The notes below the pieces were generated by a model, which saw nothing but the letters and a program-made list of their open reading frames with translations, made no database searches and had not been told where the DNA came from. A stretch of DNA of 58,335 nt from Verrucomicrobiaceae bacterium E54 (GTDB lineage: Bacteria > Verrucomicrobiota > Verrucomicrobiia > Verrucomicrobiales > Akkermansiaceae), in contig JAKZES010000033.1 in NCBI GenBank assembly GCA_022548915.1, forward strand, positions 1 to 58,335, read 5' to 3'. Made by a program: the position numbers and the translations under genes. Of this stretch, positions 45,062 through 53,790 are shown in pieces (within the stretch, counting starts at the first letter, position 1; each line of letters begins with the position of its first letter).

Positions 45062-45739
45062 GTGAGTCGCCCCGTCATCGGCTGGAAACGCGTGCTGCAC
45101 GAGCAGGGCGTGCTGCTCGGACTGATCACGCTGCTCATCCTGCTCTTCATCCTGCAGCTCGCGGTCGGTCGCAGCGGCTACGAGCCCTTCATGTGCGTGC
45201 CGGCGGAGGTCACGGCGGCCTGGAATCACCTGCTTGCCGGAACGGCGGGAGCGACCGAGGCGTGGAGCCTTTTCACGCTGCTGAGTTGTGCGCTTCTCCA
45301 CTCCGACATCGGACATCTGGCGAGCAACCTGCTGTTCCTGTGGGGCTTCGCCGCGCTGGTCTCCGAGTTGCTGGGATGGCGCTGGATGCTCGTTTTTTTC
45401 GTGCTCGCCGCCATCGGCGGATCCATCACCCACGTCGCGCTGCAACCCGACAACCCGATCCCAATGCTCGGGGCCTCGGGTGCCGTCTCGGGTTTCATGG
45501 GGGCCTACCTCGGCCTGGCCACGCGCTTCCGACTGCCCGATCCCCACGTCTGGCCGCTGGCCCGACCCATTCCCCCGAGCCACCTTGCCTTCTTCGGCGG
45601 CATCTACATCGCGATGGATTATTTCGCCATCTTCGGCGGATCGACCGAGCTGATCGCCTTCGGCGCCCATGTCGGCGGATTCACGACAGGGCTTCTGATG
45701 GCCGGGCTGCTGGTGCCGCGACCCGCCTCAGCCCGGTGA
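45062..45739 (+). CDS. Rhomboid-family intramembrane serine protease
   Basis: 225 residues from GTG 45062 (VSRPVIGWKRVLHEQGVLLG). Six membrane helices are visible. The catalytic features are HSDIGHLASNLLFLWGFAAL (His and Asn of helix 2), the nucleophile in MLGASGAVSGFMGAYLGL (GASG motif) and the His in FGAHVGGFTTGLLMAGL. The protein cleaves membrane substrates near the bilayer surface. The C-terminus overlaps the 3' end of the convergent oxoprolinase gene by 12 bases. The tandem repeat upstream lies outside the coding frame unless a TTG at 45026 is used. Confidence 0.87.
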   Translation: MSRPVIGWKRVLHEQGVLLGLITLLILLFILQLAVGRSGYEPFMCVPAEVTAAWNHLLAGTAGATEAWSLFTLLSCALLHSDIGHLASNLLFLWGFAALVSELLGWRWMLVFFVLAAIGGSITHVALQPDNPIPMLGASGAVSGFMGAYLGLATRFRLPDPHVWPLARPIPPSHLAFFGGIYIAMDYFAIFGGSTELIAFGAHVGGFTTGLLMAGLLVPRPASAR

Positions 45740-48700
45740 CGCCGCCCGTCCCCATCCTCCGCCTCCCGGCGTTTCGATCCGGATCGACTCGCCGGCCGCC
45801 ACCTCGACGGTGCAGATGCCGGGAAGCGCTTCCTCGTTCCCTTGGTCGTCGATCCGCCACTGCCCGCCCCTGGATCCGTCCGCGCCCCCGGCCAGCCCAC
45901 GCGGCCCCTCGTTGCGGCGCTGGGTGAGGAACGAAACGGTGAGCGGCACGAGAAACCGCACCTCGCGCACGATGCCCTCCCCTCCCCGCCACTCGCCGCC
46001 GCCACCGGATCCCCGGCGCAAGGCATGCCTCAGCACCTGCACGGGATGGCGGTGCTCGATCACCTCGGGATCGGTCAGGGCGGTATTGGTCATGTGGACC
46101 TGGAGCCCCGAGACCCCGTGAAATCCGGGACCCGCCCCGGATCCACCGCCCAGGGTTTCGTAGTAGCCGAAGGACTCGTCGCCGAAGAGGAAGTTGTTCA
46201 TGGTTCCCGAACCGTTGGCACACAGGCCGAAGGCCTCGCACAGCAGGTCGGCGAGGCGCTGGCTGAGCTCGACATTGCCGCCGACCACCGCCGGCGCCTT
46301 CGACGGATCGGGATCGAAGACGGGGTTCAGCATCCCCCCGGGCAACTCGAGCCGCACGGCCTCGAGAAGCCCCTCGTTCAAGGGCAGGTCCTCGTCCAGC
46401 CACAGCCGCAGCACGTAAAGCAACACGCTGCGCACGATGGCCGGGGTGGCATTGAGATTGCCGGCATGAACCGGTCCGGACCCCGAGAAATCCACCGTCA
46501 TCGCGCCGCCCCGGACCTCGATCCGGACGGCCAGCGGCGACCCGTCGTCCAGCGTCGTGCCCACCGACGAGGAAAATTCCCGGCTCGCCAGCTTCGCCTC
46601 CATCAAGGCGGCACTGCGATCGATGATTCCCGAAATTTCATCGCGCACCACACCGGCCCCGTGGGCCTCGACCAGGCCGACCAACGCCTCGCACCCGAAA
46701 CGGCAGGCCGCCAACTGGGCCTCGACGTCGGCGAGGTTGTCCGCGGGGCGCCGCGAGGGGTACGACGCATCCCGTAGCAAGCCCGCCAGCCGCTTTCTCC
46801 GGAACCGGCCGGCATCAACCAGGCTCATCGGCTCGATGACCACTCCTTCCTGCTCGAGGCAGGTCGCACCCGCCGGCATCGACCCGGGGGCCATCCCCCC
46901 GATCTCGGCGTGATGGGCGCGGTTGGCGATGAAGCCGACCAGCTCGCCCCCCGAATCGTGCACCGGAGCGATCAGCGTCACGTCCGGCAGGTGCGAGCCG
47001 CCGAAGCCCGGATGATTGGTGATGACCACCTCTCCCGGCCGCATCTCCATGCGCCGGCGGCACTCCCTGACACAGACGCCCAGCGCGCCGAGATGCACCG
47101 GCACGTGAGGCGCGCTGGCGACCAGGCGGCCCTTGGCATCGAGCAGGGCACACGAGAAATCCAGGCGCTCGCGGATGTTGGTCGAAAGCGCCGACCGCTT
47201 GAGGGCCTCCCCCATGGAATCGAGAATCCCCTCGAAGCGGCTCCGGAACAGCCCCGCGGCAATCGCGGAACCAACCGGCGCCCCCGACGCGCCGGACGGC
47301 TCGATCCACTCGAGCCGGACCGTCCCGCAGTCACCCCGCCGCGCCTGCCATCCCTGCGGCACGACACAGGTGGAAAAGGGATCCTGCCACAGCAGCGGAC
47401 CGACGCCGACCGGTTCACCAAAACACTCGTGCTCCTCCCCGAGGGCCGGCTCCTCCGCCACCACCCGCAAGCGCACCAGCTCGATGGCGACCGCTGCCGG
47501 CGGATCGTAGCCGAAGATCCCGCGATAGCGTTCCGAAAACCTTTCCCGCAGCCCCGCGGAGCGTCCGTCTTCCGATTCCAGTTCGAGGGTGGCCTCCTGT
47601 CCCTGCAAGCGGAGCGAGGCAATGAAGCGAAAGCCGGGCTCCCGGACGCCGAGCGCTCCCGCCGCCTCCTGCGACATTTCCCGCCACACCGTCTCGACCG
47701 GATACCCCTCCAACCCTGCCAGGACCTGCCGCACCCGCTGTTCCTGGCGCCGGGCGCGCTCCAGCCCCCACGCGCTGAGCAAGCCGGCATCGGCCGGAAC
47801 GAGAACCGTCGAAACCCCCAGCCGCTCAGCCACCGCGCAGGCATGCTGGGGACCCGCTCCACCGAAGGCGAAGAGGGCGTGATCCGCGACCTCGACGCCC
47901 TGCCGGATGCTCACCGAGCGAATCGCCTCGGCCATCCTTTCGACCGCGATGTCCCGCAGGCCGGCCAGCAGCCGGGCCTCCTCCCCGGGGTCTTCCCCGT
48001 CGTCGCGCATGGCGGTCATCAATTCCTCCAACCGGCAACGCGAAGCAGCGGCGTCGAGGGGAAGGCCCGCCTTCCCGGCCTCCATCAGCCCCAGCAGCAA
48101 ATTCACGTCGGTCAGCGTGAGCGGACCGCCCCGGCCATAGCAGGCCGGTCCCGGATTCGCCCCGGCACTCTCCGGTCCGACCTCGAGCCGTCCGTTGCGC
48201 CAGGCACAGATCGACCCTCCACCCGCCGCCACGGTTTCGATCTCCAGCGCCGGTGCCACGACCCTCGCCGGCCCGATCTGTTGCTCCTCCCGGTAGTTGA
48301 AGGGTCCGTCGACCCGCGCCACATCGGTGCTGGTGCCCCCCATGTCAAAGGTCAGCACCCTCGAAAATCCCGCCGCCCGGGCCAACTCGGCCGCGCCGAT
48401 CAGGCCTCCCGCCGGACCGGATAGCAGGGAGTCCTTGGGTTGATACCGAGCGGCCGGAACCAGCCCCCCGGCACTGGTCATCATCCACACCGGCTCGTCG
48501 CCCAGCGGCGCCCTGACCCGTTCCACAAACCGGCCCATCACCGGTCCGAGAAAGGCGTCCGCCAGCGCCGTTTCCATCCGCGGCAGAAGGCGGATCAAGG
48601 GCGACACCTCCGAGGACAGGGTCACGTCGGCGAAGCCCTCCTCACGCAACCAGCCTGCCACGCTCGCTTCGTGGTCGGGATTCCGCCACGCGTGCAGCAG

Positions 48701-49354
48701 CGCGACCGCCGCCACCTCACATCCGGCCGCAAGCGCTTTCCTCGCATCCCGCCTCACCTCCTCCTCGTCGGGCAGCTCGACGACCGATCCATCGGCCGAC
48801 AACCTACCACGAACGCCGTAGATCTCCCCTGCCAGCGGCGCACCGCCGGTGCCTGCCAGATGAAAAAGGTCCGCCCGCCGCTGATCGCGGATGCGGGGCA
48901 TGTCCTCGAATCCCGAGGTGATGAACAAGGCCACCCGCGCCCCCTTGTGCTCCAGGAGAGCATTGGTTCCCCGGGTCGTCGCCACCCGGAAATCCATCGC
49001 GGGCAGGGCCTCCCCGAGCGGGGTTCCGGTCAGCAACCGGGCCGCCACCACCGGCGCCTCCTCACCGCTGTCCAACTCGATCACTCCGGGCCCGGCCGCC
49101 AGCCGGATCCGCCCGTCCGCATGCTTCCCGACCACGGCACCACTTGCTTCCCTCCAACCCACCAGCAGGCCGTCGGCCAACTCCGCCGACGCCCCCTTCA
49201 GGACCAGCCAGCCGTCCTCCGACGCGTCGACCTCCACCCGCAGCCGGCCATCCGAAAGCACCTTGCAGCGGCGCTCCCCGCCGTCCGGACCGATCCCCCA
49301 CGCATCGGTGAAGGTTCCGCCCGTATCCACACGGATCCGCCAGTGGTCGGTCAT
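45728..49354 (-). CDS. Fused HyuA-HyuB oxoprolinase/hydantoinase
   Basis: 1208 residues, the size of single-chain 5-oxoprolinases. The HyuA half begins WRIRVDTGGTFTDAWGIGPD and has ATTRGTNALLEHKGARVALF, MMTSAGGLVPAARY, LTFDMGGTSTDVARVDG and ALFAFGGAGPQHACAVAERL (ASKHA ATPase motifs). The HyuB half has FSCALLDAKGRLVASAPHVP, ITNHPGFGGSHLPDVTLIAP and GGNVELSQRLADLLCEAFGL. It should hydrolyse 5-oxoproline or a related cyclic amide with ATP. Its ATG overlaps the stop of the small GTPase-like gene (ATGA), so it is the last gene of a three-gene operon. Confidence 0.9.
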   Translation of the reverse strand: MTDHWRIRVDTGGTFTDAWGIGPDGGERRCKVLSDGRLRVEVDASEDGWLVLKGASAELADGLLVGWREASGAVVGKHADGRIRLAAGPGVIELDSGEEAPVVAARLLTGTPLGEALPAMDFRVATTRGTNALLEHKGARVALFITSGFEDMPRIRDQRRADLFHLAGTGGAPLAGEIYGVRGRLSADGSVVELPDEEEVRRDARKALAAGCEVAAVALLHAWRNPDHEASVAGWLREEGFADVTLSSEVSPLIRLLPRMETALADAFLGPVMGRFVERVRAPLGDEPVWMMTSAGGLVPAARYQPKDSLLSGPAGGLIGAAELARAAGFSRVLTFDMGGTSTDVARVDGPFNYREEQQIGPARVVAPALEIETVAAGGGSICAWRNGRLEVGPESAGANPGPACYGRGGPLTLTDVNLLLGLMEAGKAGLPLDAAASRCRLEELMTAMRDDGEDPGEEARLLAGLRDIAVERMAEAIRSVSIRQGVEVADHALFAFGGAGPQHACAVAERLGVSTVLVPADAGLLSAWGLERARRQEQRVRQVLAGLEGYPVETVWREMSQEAAGALGVREPGFRFIASLRLQGQEATLELESEDGRSAGLRERFSERYRGIFGYDPPAAVAIELVRLRVVAEEPALGEEHECFGEPVGVGPLLWQDPFSTCVVPQGWQARRGDCGTVRLEWIEPSGASGAPVGSAIAAGLFRSRFEGILDSMGEALKRSALSTNIRERLDFSCALLDAKGRLVASAPHVPVHLGALGVCVRECRRRMEMRPGEVVITNHPGFGGSHLPDVTLIAPVHDSGGELVGFIANRAHHAEIGGMAPGSMPAGATCLEQEGVVIEPMSLVDAGRFRRKRLAGLLRDASYPSRRPADNLADVEAQLAACRFGCEALVGLVEAHGAGVVRDEISGIIDRSAALMEAKLASREFSSSVGTTLDDGSPLAVRIEVRGGAMTVDFSGSGPVHAGNLNATPAIVRSVLLYVLRLWLDEDLPLNEGLLEAVRLELPGGMLNPVFDPDPSKAPAVVGGNVELSQRLADLLCEAFGLCANGSGTMNNFLFGDESFGYYETLGGGSGAGPGFHGVSGLQVHMTNTALTDPEVIEHRHPVQVLRHALRRGSGGGGEWRGGEGIVREVRFLVPLTVSFLTQRRNEGPRGLAGGADGSRGGQWRIDDQGNEEALPGICTVEVAAGESIRIETPGGGGWGRAASPG

Positions 49355-49875
49355 TCCTGGGAAGCTCCCGGGATCAGGCCCGAAACAATTCTCTCGAACG
49401 GCTGTTCGGGCGCATCCGATGTCGTCGAAAACCGGACCAGCCCCCTGCCGTCGAGCCCGAGCCAGGCGTCCATGCGCTCGGCATCGAAGCGCGGTTCACG
49501 CTCGATGCGATGATACTGCAGGGCGAAAGGCCGCTCCTCGTCCTCGAGCTTCGGCCGGTGACGATCAAAAACCCGACGCGACTCGACGATGCGACCGGGT
49601 GAGACATCGAACATGAAGACGACCCCGTCGGCGGAACCGAGCATCAGATCCCGCACCCCCGCGAAGGGTCCGGGATTCGCCAGACAGACCAGCTCGACAG
49701 GCGTCGATGCCACCGTCACATCGGCTCGAAGCACTTCCCAGCACCCCGCGACCAGGCGCTCCGGAGCGTCGCTTCCAAAGCGCGTCGCAACCGCCTGGAG
49801 CAGGTCCACGGTCCCGGATCCCGTGGCACCGACGACGACCAGTCTGGTCCCGCGAAACTCCGGAGAAGTCTTCAT
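49351..49875 (-). CDS. Small GTPase-like protein with degenerate motifs
   Basis: 174 residues. The fold order resembles MglA-type small GTPases: LVVVGATGSGTVDLLQAV at the P-loop position, a strand ending VELVCLANPGPFAG (switch II area), SADGVVFMFDVSPGRIVESR and FALQYHRIEREPRFDAERMD. The P-loop lacks the invariant Lys-Ser/Thr (GTV instead of GKS/T) and the NKxD base-recognition motif is replaced by HRIE. It probably does not hydrolyse GTP and may be a pseudo-GTPase. It sits between a roadblock-like gene (17 bases upstream) and the oxoprolinase gene (4-base overlap). Homology is remote, so the family call is tentative. Confidence 0.55.
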   Translation of the reverse strand: MKTSPEFRGTRLVVVGATGSGTVDLLQAVATRFGSDAPERLVAGCWEVLRADVTVASTPVELVCLANPGPFAGVRDLMLGSADGVVFMFDVSPGRIVESRRVFDRHRPKLEDEERPFALQYHRIEREPRFDAERMDAWLGLDGRGLVRFSTTSDAPEQPFERIVSGLIPGASQE

Positions 49876-49892
49876 CCCCGGCCGGAATCCAC

Positions 49893-50660
49893 TTACATCT
49901 TGCCGAGCTCGCGAGCGGCGATCATCAGGGTCTCCCTGACACCCGGGGCGAAGCCTCCGTCGGTTTGCACCGCCAGCAGGACCGATCCCTCACGCACGAA
50001 TTCGATCGGCGCGCTGCCACAGTAGAGCTTCACCTGACCGTCCCCGAACCCGAGACCACCGATCAGGCGCTTGATCGCATCGACGGCACCGACTTCGGAG
50101 GCCGAGACGCGGGCGAGATTCCGGATCCCCGGAAGGGCACCGGCCCGTTGCAGGATTTCGGACGCCGAAAGTTCGCGGTCGACGCCGAAGATCGCACGAA
50201 GCTCGAGCTGCTTGATCGAGCTGGAATCCGATTCCATCGAATCGGTAGCCGCCGGCGAGGGAGCCGGTTGCGGTGCCGGTTCGGGAGCTGCGCTCGCGGG
50301 CTCCGGTGCCGGCGTGGGATCCACGCCGAAGGGCGACGACTGCGGCTCGGATGCCGTCGCAAAGGGAGAACTGGACTCGGCTTCGGCAGGCTTGGGAGCC
50401 TCACTGAAGGGAGACGCCGCCTCGGAGGCTGCCGGTGGCTCGTAGCCGAAGGGGGATTTTTCGCTGCCGGAGGCGAAAGGCTGGGATGCCTCGGGCTCCA
50501 GGCGCTTCGGAGTTTCCTCCGCCACCTCGGAGAAGGGCGACTTGCTCTCGGGCGACGGCGACGCGAAGGGACTGTCGTCGCCCTCATCCACGGCGAAGGG
50601 ACTCTTGGGTGGATCGGTGAATCCTTCCTGCGGTTCGAAGATGCCTTTGTCTTTGCTCAT
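49893..50660 (-). CDS. Roadblock/LC7-like protein with SPF-repeat disordered N-terminus
   Basis: 255 residues from ATG 50660 (MSKDKGIFEPQEGFTDPPKS). Residues 1-140 are disordered, Pro/Ser/Glu-rich and carry about eight short motifs of the form SPF (KSPFAVDE, DSPFASPS, KSPFSEVA, SQPFASGS, KSPFGYEP, ASPFSEAP, SSPFATAS, SSPFGVDP). Residues 150-255 look like a roadblock/MglB-type domain: ELSASEILQRAGALPGIRNL, IRLIG-type IKRLIGGLGFGDG, FVREGSVLLAVQTDGGFAPG and VRETLMIAARELGKM. Roadblock proteins regulate MglA-type GTPases, which fits the adjacent GTPase-like gene. The SPF motifs may be binding or phosphorylation sites; that is inference. Confidence 0.6.
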   Translation of the reverse strand: MSKDKGIFEPQEGFTDPPKSPFAVDEGDDSPFASPSPESKSPFSEVAEETPKRLEPEASQPFASGSEKSPFGYEPPAASEAASPFSEAPKPAEAESSSPFATASEPQSSPFGVDPTPAPEPASAAPEPAPQPAPSPAATDSMESDSSSIKQLELRAIFGVDRELSASEILQRAGALPGIRNLARVSASEVGAVDAIKRLIGGLGFGDGQVKLYCGSAPIEFVREGSVLLAVQTDGGFAPGVRETLMIAARELGKM

Positions 50661-50706
50661 GCTGCCTGGTGTCGAATGGAACTGCCGAAATCGGCTGGCC
50701 GAGTTT

Positions 50707-50982
50707 TTAACCGAGATGCTTTGGGAGGTCGAGAATTTCATTGGTCCTCGCCAGTGAACGCCGGAACCCGGTGAATCGCCCGCACTCCAATCTCCCCTCC
50801 AACGCCCCATTTCGATTCGGCGTGCTTCCCCACCCCTCCTCGACGAGCCCTTTGATCACCTCTCCCGGGCTGCCTATCACCCACACATTTCCGGCGACAC
50901 TATGAAGCGTTATCTTGTATTCAAGATCTCTCAGCCGGCCTGCATCTTCCCTTGCGTGGCAAGTCATACTTGAAAGTCCCAA
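50707..50982 (-). CDS. Possible small hypothetical protein
   Basis: 91 residues beginning MGLSSMTCHAREDAG. The middle has a regular strand-helix pattern (YKITLHSVAGNVWVIGSPGE then VIKGLVEEGWGS), which looks coding, and the end is basic (GFRRSLARTNEILDLPKHLG). It lies in the gap between the roadblock-like gene and the integron integrase, on the same strand as both. If it is not a gene, 50661-51148 contains nothing else recognised. No family resemblance. Confidence 0.35.
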   Translation of the reverse strand: MGLSSMTCHAREDAGRLRDLEYKITLHSVAGNVWVIGSPGEVIKGLVEEGWGSTPNRNGALEGRLECGRFTGFRRSLARTNEILDLPKHLG

Positions 50983-51148
50983 CTACAACTACCGTAATTC
51001 GACCGGCTTTCCGTCACTCTTTTACCCGAAAACCGGCTTAATCCCGTGCCAAGCTCTGGTACTACTGACCCGAATGGGAGGCCCCGATCTCCAAACCGGC
51101 ACCTTTCCCGCCGCCGCCGCCCTCCCCAGGCACCTCCGCCGGCTTGCC

Positions 51149-52537
51149 TCAATCCAGCGGACTGCGCACACCCATCCCTCCGTTGCCCGTCACGTGCAGG
51201 TAGATCATCGTCGTGCTCACGTCCGAATGCCCCAGCAGCTCCTGCACCGAGCGAATGTCGGTTCCTCGCTCCAGCAGATGCGTGGCGAAACTGTGCCGCA
51301 TCGAGTGACAGGTCGCCCGCTTGGTGATCCCCGCACGCCCGACCGCCTCCTTGAACACCTTCTGCATCGAACCCTCGTGCAGGTGATGCCGACGCCACTC
51401 GCCCCTCTCGTCGCGCACCAGCTTCGCCGCGGGAAACACCCAGAACCACGGAAAGCTCGTCGCCGCCCCGCGATACTTCCGCTCCAGGGCACGTGGCAAA
51501 GTCACCCGTCCCTCGCCCCGCGCCGCATCCCCGGCATGGACCCGCCCCGCTTCCTCCACCGCTTGGCGCAGCCGTTCCTCAAGTGCCCGCGGCAAGGGCA
51601 CGACCCGCTCCTTCCCTCCCTTGGTCTCCCGCAGCACGATCTGCTGCCGGTCGAAATCAAGGTCCTTGATCCGCAGCCGCATGCACTCCGAGATCCGCAG
51701 CCCGCTCCCGTACATCAACTCCGCCGCCAGCCTCCACGGATCGGGAAGTTCCTTCAGGACCCGCTCCACCTCCGGCTTCGACAGCACCACCGGCAGGTGC
51801 CGCCGCTCCCGCGCCCGGCCGAACTCCCCGAAATCCACCGTCTCCTTGCCGAAACCTCTCTTGAAAAGAAACGACAGGGCATTGAGCGCCTGCTTCTGGG
51901 TTCCCGGCGACACATCCCTCACCACCGCCAGGAAATGCAGGTAGCGCCCCACGGATTCCGGCTTCCTCACCGCCTCCGGCCCGCCCAGCACCCGGTAGGC
52001 GAAGCGCACGTAGCGCGTCGCCCACGACACGTATCCCGACTCCGTCCGCAACGCATACTCCAGCGCCCGCGCCCGGTCCCGCACCAGCCTCGCCGTCCAC
52101 GCCACGCCCCGCTCCTCCCCGGGGTGGGGCTTGCGCCACGCCTCCTCCATCACCCGCCACTCCTCGCACCGGATCTCCGAACGCATCCGCGTCGGATGCT
52201 CCCGCTCCAGCGTCCGCACCCGTTCACTCCACCCCGCCCAGTCGATCCGCCGCGCCCATTCCCCCCACCGCGCACGCCCCGCACGACACAGGGCAAGCCG
52301 GCACGCCTCGATCGCCTGTCTCACCTGCCAGCCCGAAACCCTCTCATCCCCTATGAGCCGATGCACGAACTCCTCCACCTTCTCCCGGTCCGGCCCTCCC
52401 GGACCCGCCTCGTGGAACATCCGCTCGACCCATCGCACGAAATACGGCCGCTGGACTTCGGGAATTCCCTCCTCGGAAAGAACCCTCATGAAGCCACGCC
52501 AGAAACCATCGTCAGACAAACCGGATAATGTGTTCAT
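51149..52537 (-). CDS. intI: Integron integrase (tyrosine recombinase)
   Basis: 462 residues from ATG 52537. Catalytic residues of the tyrosine-recombinase family: Arg281 in MYGSGLRISECMRLR, His411 and Arg414 in CHSMRHSFATHL, His437 in LLGHSDVSTTMIYLH and Tyr446. The IntI-specific insertion is present (VTLPRALERKYRGAATSFPW at 345-364, then FWVFPA), and the C-terminus GGMGVRSPLD is the classic integron-integrase ending. It is about 120 residues longer than typical IntI (about 320-340): residues 25-90 (YFVRWVERMFHEAG, REKVEEFVHRLIGD) and again 160-230 (YVSWATRYVRFAYRVLG, RYLHFLAVVRDVSPGTQKQA) look like two core-binding SAM-like domains. It catalyses cassette insertion and excision at attI and attC. 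It is transcribed away from the array, the standard integron layout. Confidence 0.95.
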   Translation of the reverse strand: MNTLSGLSDDGFWRGFMRVLSEEGIPEVQRPYFVRWVERMFHEAGPGGPDREKVEEFVHRLIGDERVSGWQVRQAIEACRLALCRAGRARWGEWARRIDWAGWSERVRTLEREHPTRMRSEIRCEEWRVMEEAWRKPHPGEERGVAWTARLVRDRARALEYALRTESGYVSWATRYVRFAYRVLGGPEAVRKPESVGRYLHFLAVVRDVSPGTQKQALNALSFLFKRGFGKETVDFGEFGRARERRHLPVVLSKPEVERVLKELPDPWRLAAELMYGSGLRISECMRLRIKDLDFDRQQIVLRETKGGKERVVPLPRALEERLRQAVEEAGRVHAGDAARGEGRVTLPRALERKYRGAATSFPWFWVFPAAKLVRDERGEWRRHHLHEGSMQKVFKEAVGRAGITKRATCHSMRHSFATHLLERGTDIRSVQELLGHSDVSTTMIYLHVTGNGGMGVRSPLD

Positions 52538-52982
52538 AACCACAGCATCTAAAAGTGTCCTTCTGAACACCTGAAAGCATTTTGTTGTAAGGAACTCCGG
52601 CCATCAAATTTTCCACGAACATCAACGAACCCTGATGACTCGGCCTCGAACCCCCGTCACTGCAAGCAATCGGCCCACGGGCACGATCCGACCCGAAACG
52701 TTCCGCGATGTTCCACGGACGGGCGAACTTTCTTATCATCGTACGGGATATCCCCCTGGAAACCACGATCCGTAGTTTCATCTGAAAGCCGACGCGGGCC
52801 ATCAACCAGAAACCCGCCCCCGTGCCGGACCTCCGATGCCCCACAAGTCGCTGGAAGTCAGCACCCGGCGAGTCTAGAACCGCTGCCAGACCGCTCCCTT
52901 GACGAAGCCTCCCGCCCTTGGCACCCTTCAGGAAGACAAGATTCGTGATTTCCCCGGGAAACCACGAGTCGATACAATACAC
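52538..52982. promoter_or_regulatory. intI-attI leader region with palindrome and direct repeat
   Basis: 445 non-coding bases separate the intI start from the attI crossover, longer than in class 1 integrons. A 23-bp palindrome (CGTGATTTCCC at 52944-52954 and GGGAAACCACG at 52956-52966, one mismatch) lies 16 bases before the junction. GGAAACCACGA occurs exactly at 52758-52768 and 52957-52967 in similar TCCCC contexts, suggesting integrase-binding direct repeats. The cassette promoter is expected here or inside intI, but no convincing -35/-10 pair or LexA box was found. Confidence 0.6.
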
Positions 52983-52989
52983 TGTTGGG
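52983..52989 (+). other. attI recombination site core
   Basis: GTTGGGC fits the GTTRRRY core; crossover is expected after the first G. The cassette that follows ends in an attC whose left core, GCCCAAC at 53424-53430, is its exact reverse complement, which identifies this as the attI/cassette-1 junction. Confidence 0.85.
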
Positions 52990-53021
52990 CAAAAAAAGAC
53001 TTCGCAATACTGCATCCCATT

Positions 53022-53444
53022 ATGTCCCCGCGTGATTACACCGAAGCTGAGCTTGTTGAAGCCTACCTCATCGCAAATGGGATGACAGGCGACGAACCAT
53101 CTTCGTGGGCGAATGACGAATTGTTGGGTTTGGTGTGGCAGGACCCAGAACGGGCTTGGCCGATCATATGTTTGATTGTGGAGCGCAAACCACCAAAATG
53201 GATACTGGGTATCCTTGGTGCCGGGCCACTAGAAGACCTGTTAAGAGCGCATGGCTCCCGTTTTATTGATCGAATCGAAGAATTCGCACTACAGAATGAG
53301 CTTTTCCGCTGTGATGTTCTTGCATGCGTTTATCCCATTGCTTGCCATCCTGAGAGGGTTGCCGACAGGGTAAGAGCTGTTTGCCACTTAGAATCCGAGA
53401 GACCCAAAACACAAGAACAAGAAGCCCAACAAGCCGGCGCATGA
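53022..53444 (+). CDS. Cassette 1: DUF6869-like protein
   Basis: 140 residues, MSPRDYTEAELVEAYLIANG at the start, then WANDELLGLVWQDPERAWPI and LGILGAGPLEDLLRAHGSRF then IDRIEEFA. These segments match the DUF6869 family, small helical proteins of unknown function often found as integron cassettes or beside toxin loci. The ATG is 38 bases inside the cassette. The last codons, encoding QQAGA, are read from the attC left core, and the stop lies within attC. It is closest to attI and so should be the best expressed cassette gene. Confidence 0.8.
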   Translation: MSPRDYTEAELVEAYLIANGMTGDEPSSWANDELLGLVWQDPERAWPIICLIVERKPPKWILGILGAGPLEDLLRAHGSRFIDRIEEFALQNELFRCDVLACVYPIACHPERVADRVRAVCHLESERPKTQEQEAQQAGA

Positions 53445-53549
53445 CAACCCCTGACCCGTTCTGAGTTCGATGACCACCGGTAGCATAACCCTTAAACCAC
53501 AGTCGAAAGCGCGCCCTCGGTCAGGGGTGCATGGCCTTTGACGTTCTGC
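53424..53549 (+). repeat. attC1
   Basis: Left core GCCCAAC (53424-53430) and right junction GTTCTGC (53543-53549). The arms AACCCCTGACC and GGTCAGGGGT, plus CATG on both sides, fold the 126-bp site into the expected hairpin. Confidence 0.88.
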
Positions 53550-53559
53550 CAAGAAAACC

Positions 53560-53772
53560 ATGTGGAAAACCGCTACACTAATCTCCGCTGGTGGGGTGGT
53601 TTTCGCGATCGTTGGGACTGAGCTTCTGCGTGGAGCTGTAGATAAGCACCGCACGAAGACCCAGGGTATGGGCGGAACGCAGGATGTCTTATTGATCGGT
53701 ATGATTGTCGGCTGGAGTTTCTTCTTCGCGGCAGTCGGTTTCGGAATCAAGTGGTGGATGACTGCAGATTAG
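53560..53772 (+). CDS. Cassette 2, first gene: small membrane protein
   Basis: 70 residues, MWKTATLISAGGVVFAIVGT at the start and VLLIGMIVGWSFFFAAVGFG near the end: two transmembrane helices separated by a short polar loop (DKHRTKTQGMGG). No family recognised. The start is 10 bases inside the cassette. Its stop is followed after 18 bases by a second gene with no attC between, so the two form one cassette and could be functionally linked. Confidence 0.7.
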   Translation: MWKTATLISAGGVVFAIVGTELLRGAVDKHRTKTQGMGGTQDVLLIGMIVGWSFFFAAVGFGIKWWMTAD

Positions 53773-53790
53773 AATAGAATCACCGAGACG

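Noticed and set aside
51046..52528. Long rightward open frame across intI
   Set aside because: Pro/Arg/His-rich antisense shadow of the integrase gene with no family features.
52538..52620. LexA (SOS) box at the intI promoter
   Set aside because: No CTGT-N8-ACAG-like site was found; the LexA motif of this phylum may differ, so absence is not conclusive.
52711..52739. TTCCAC-N17-TATCAT as the cassette promoter
   Set aside because: The -35 element matches only two of six consensus positions, so it is too weak to annotate.
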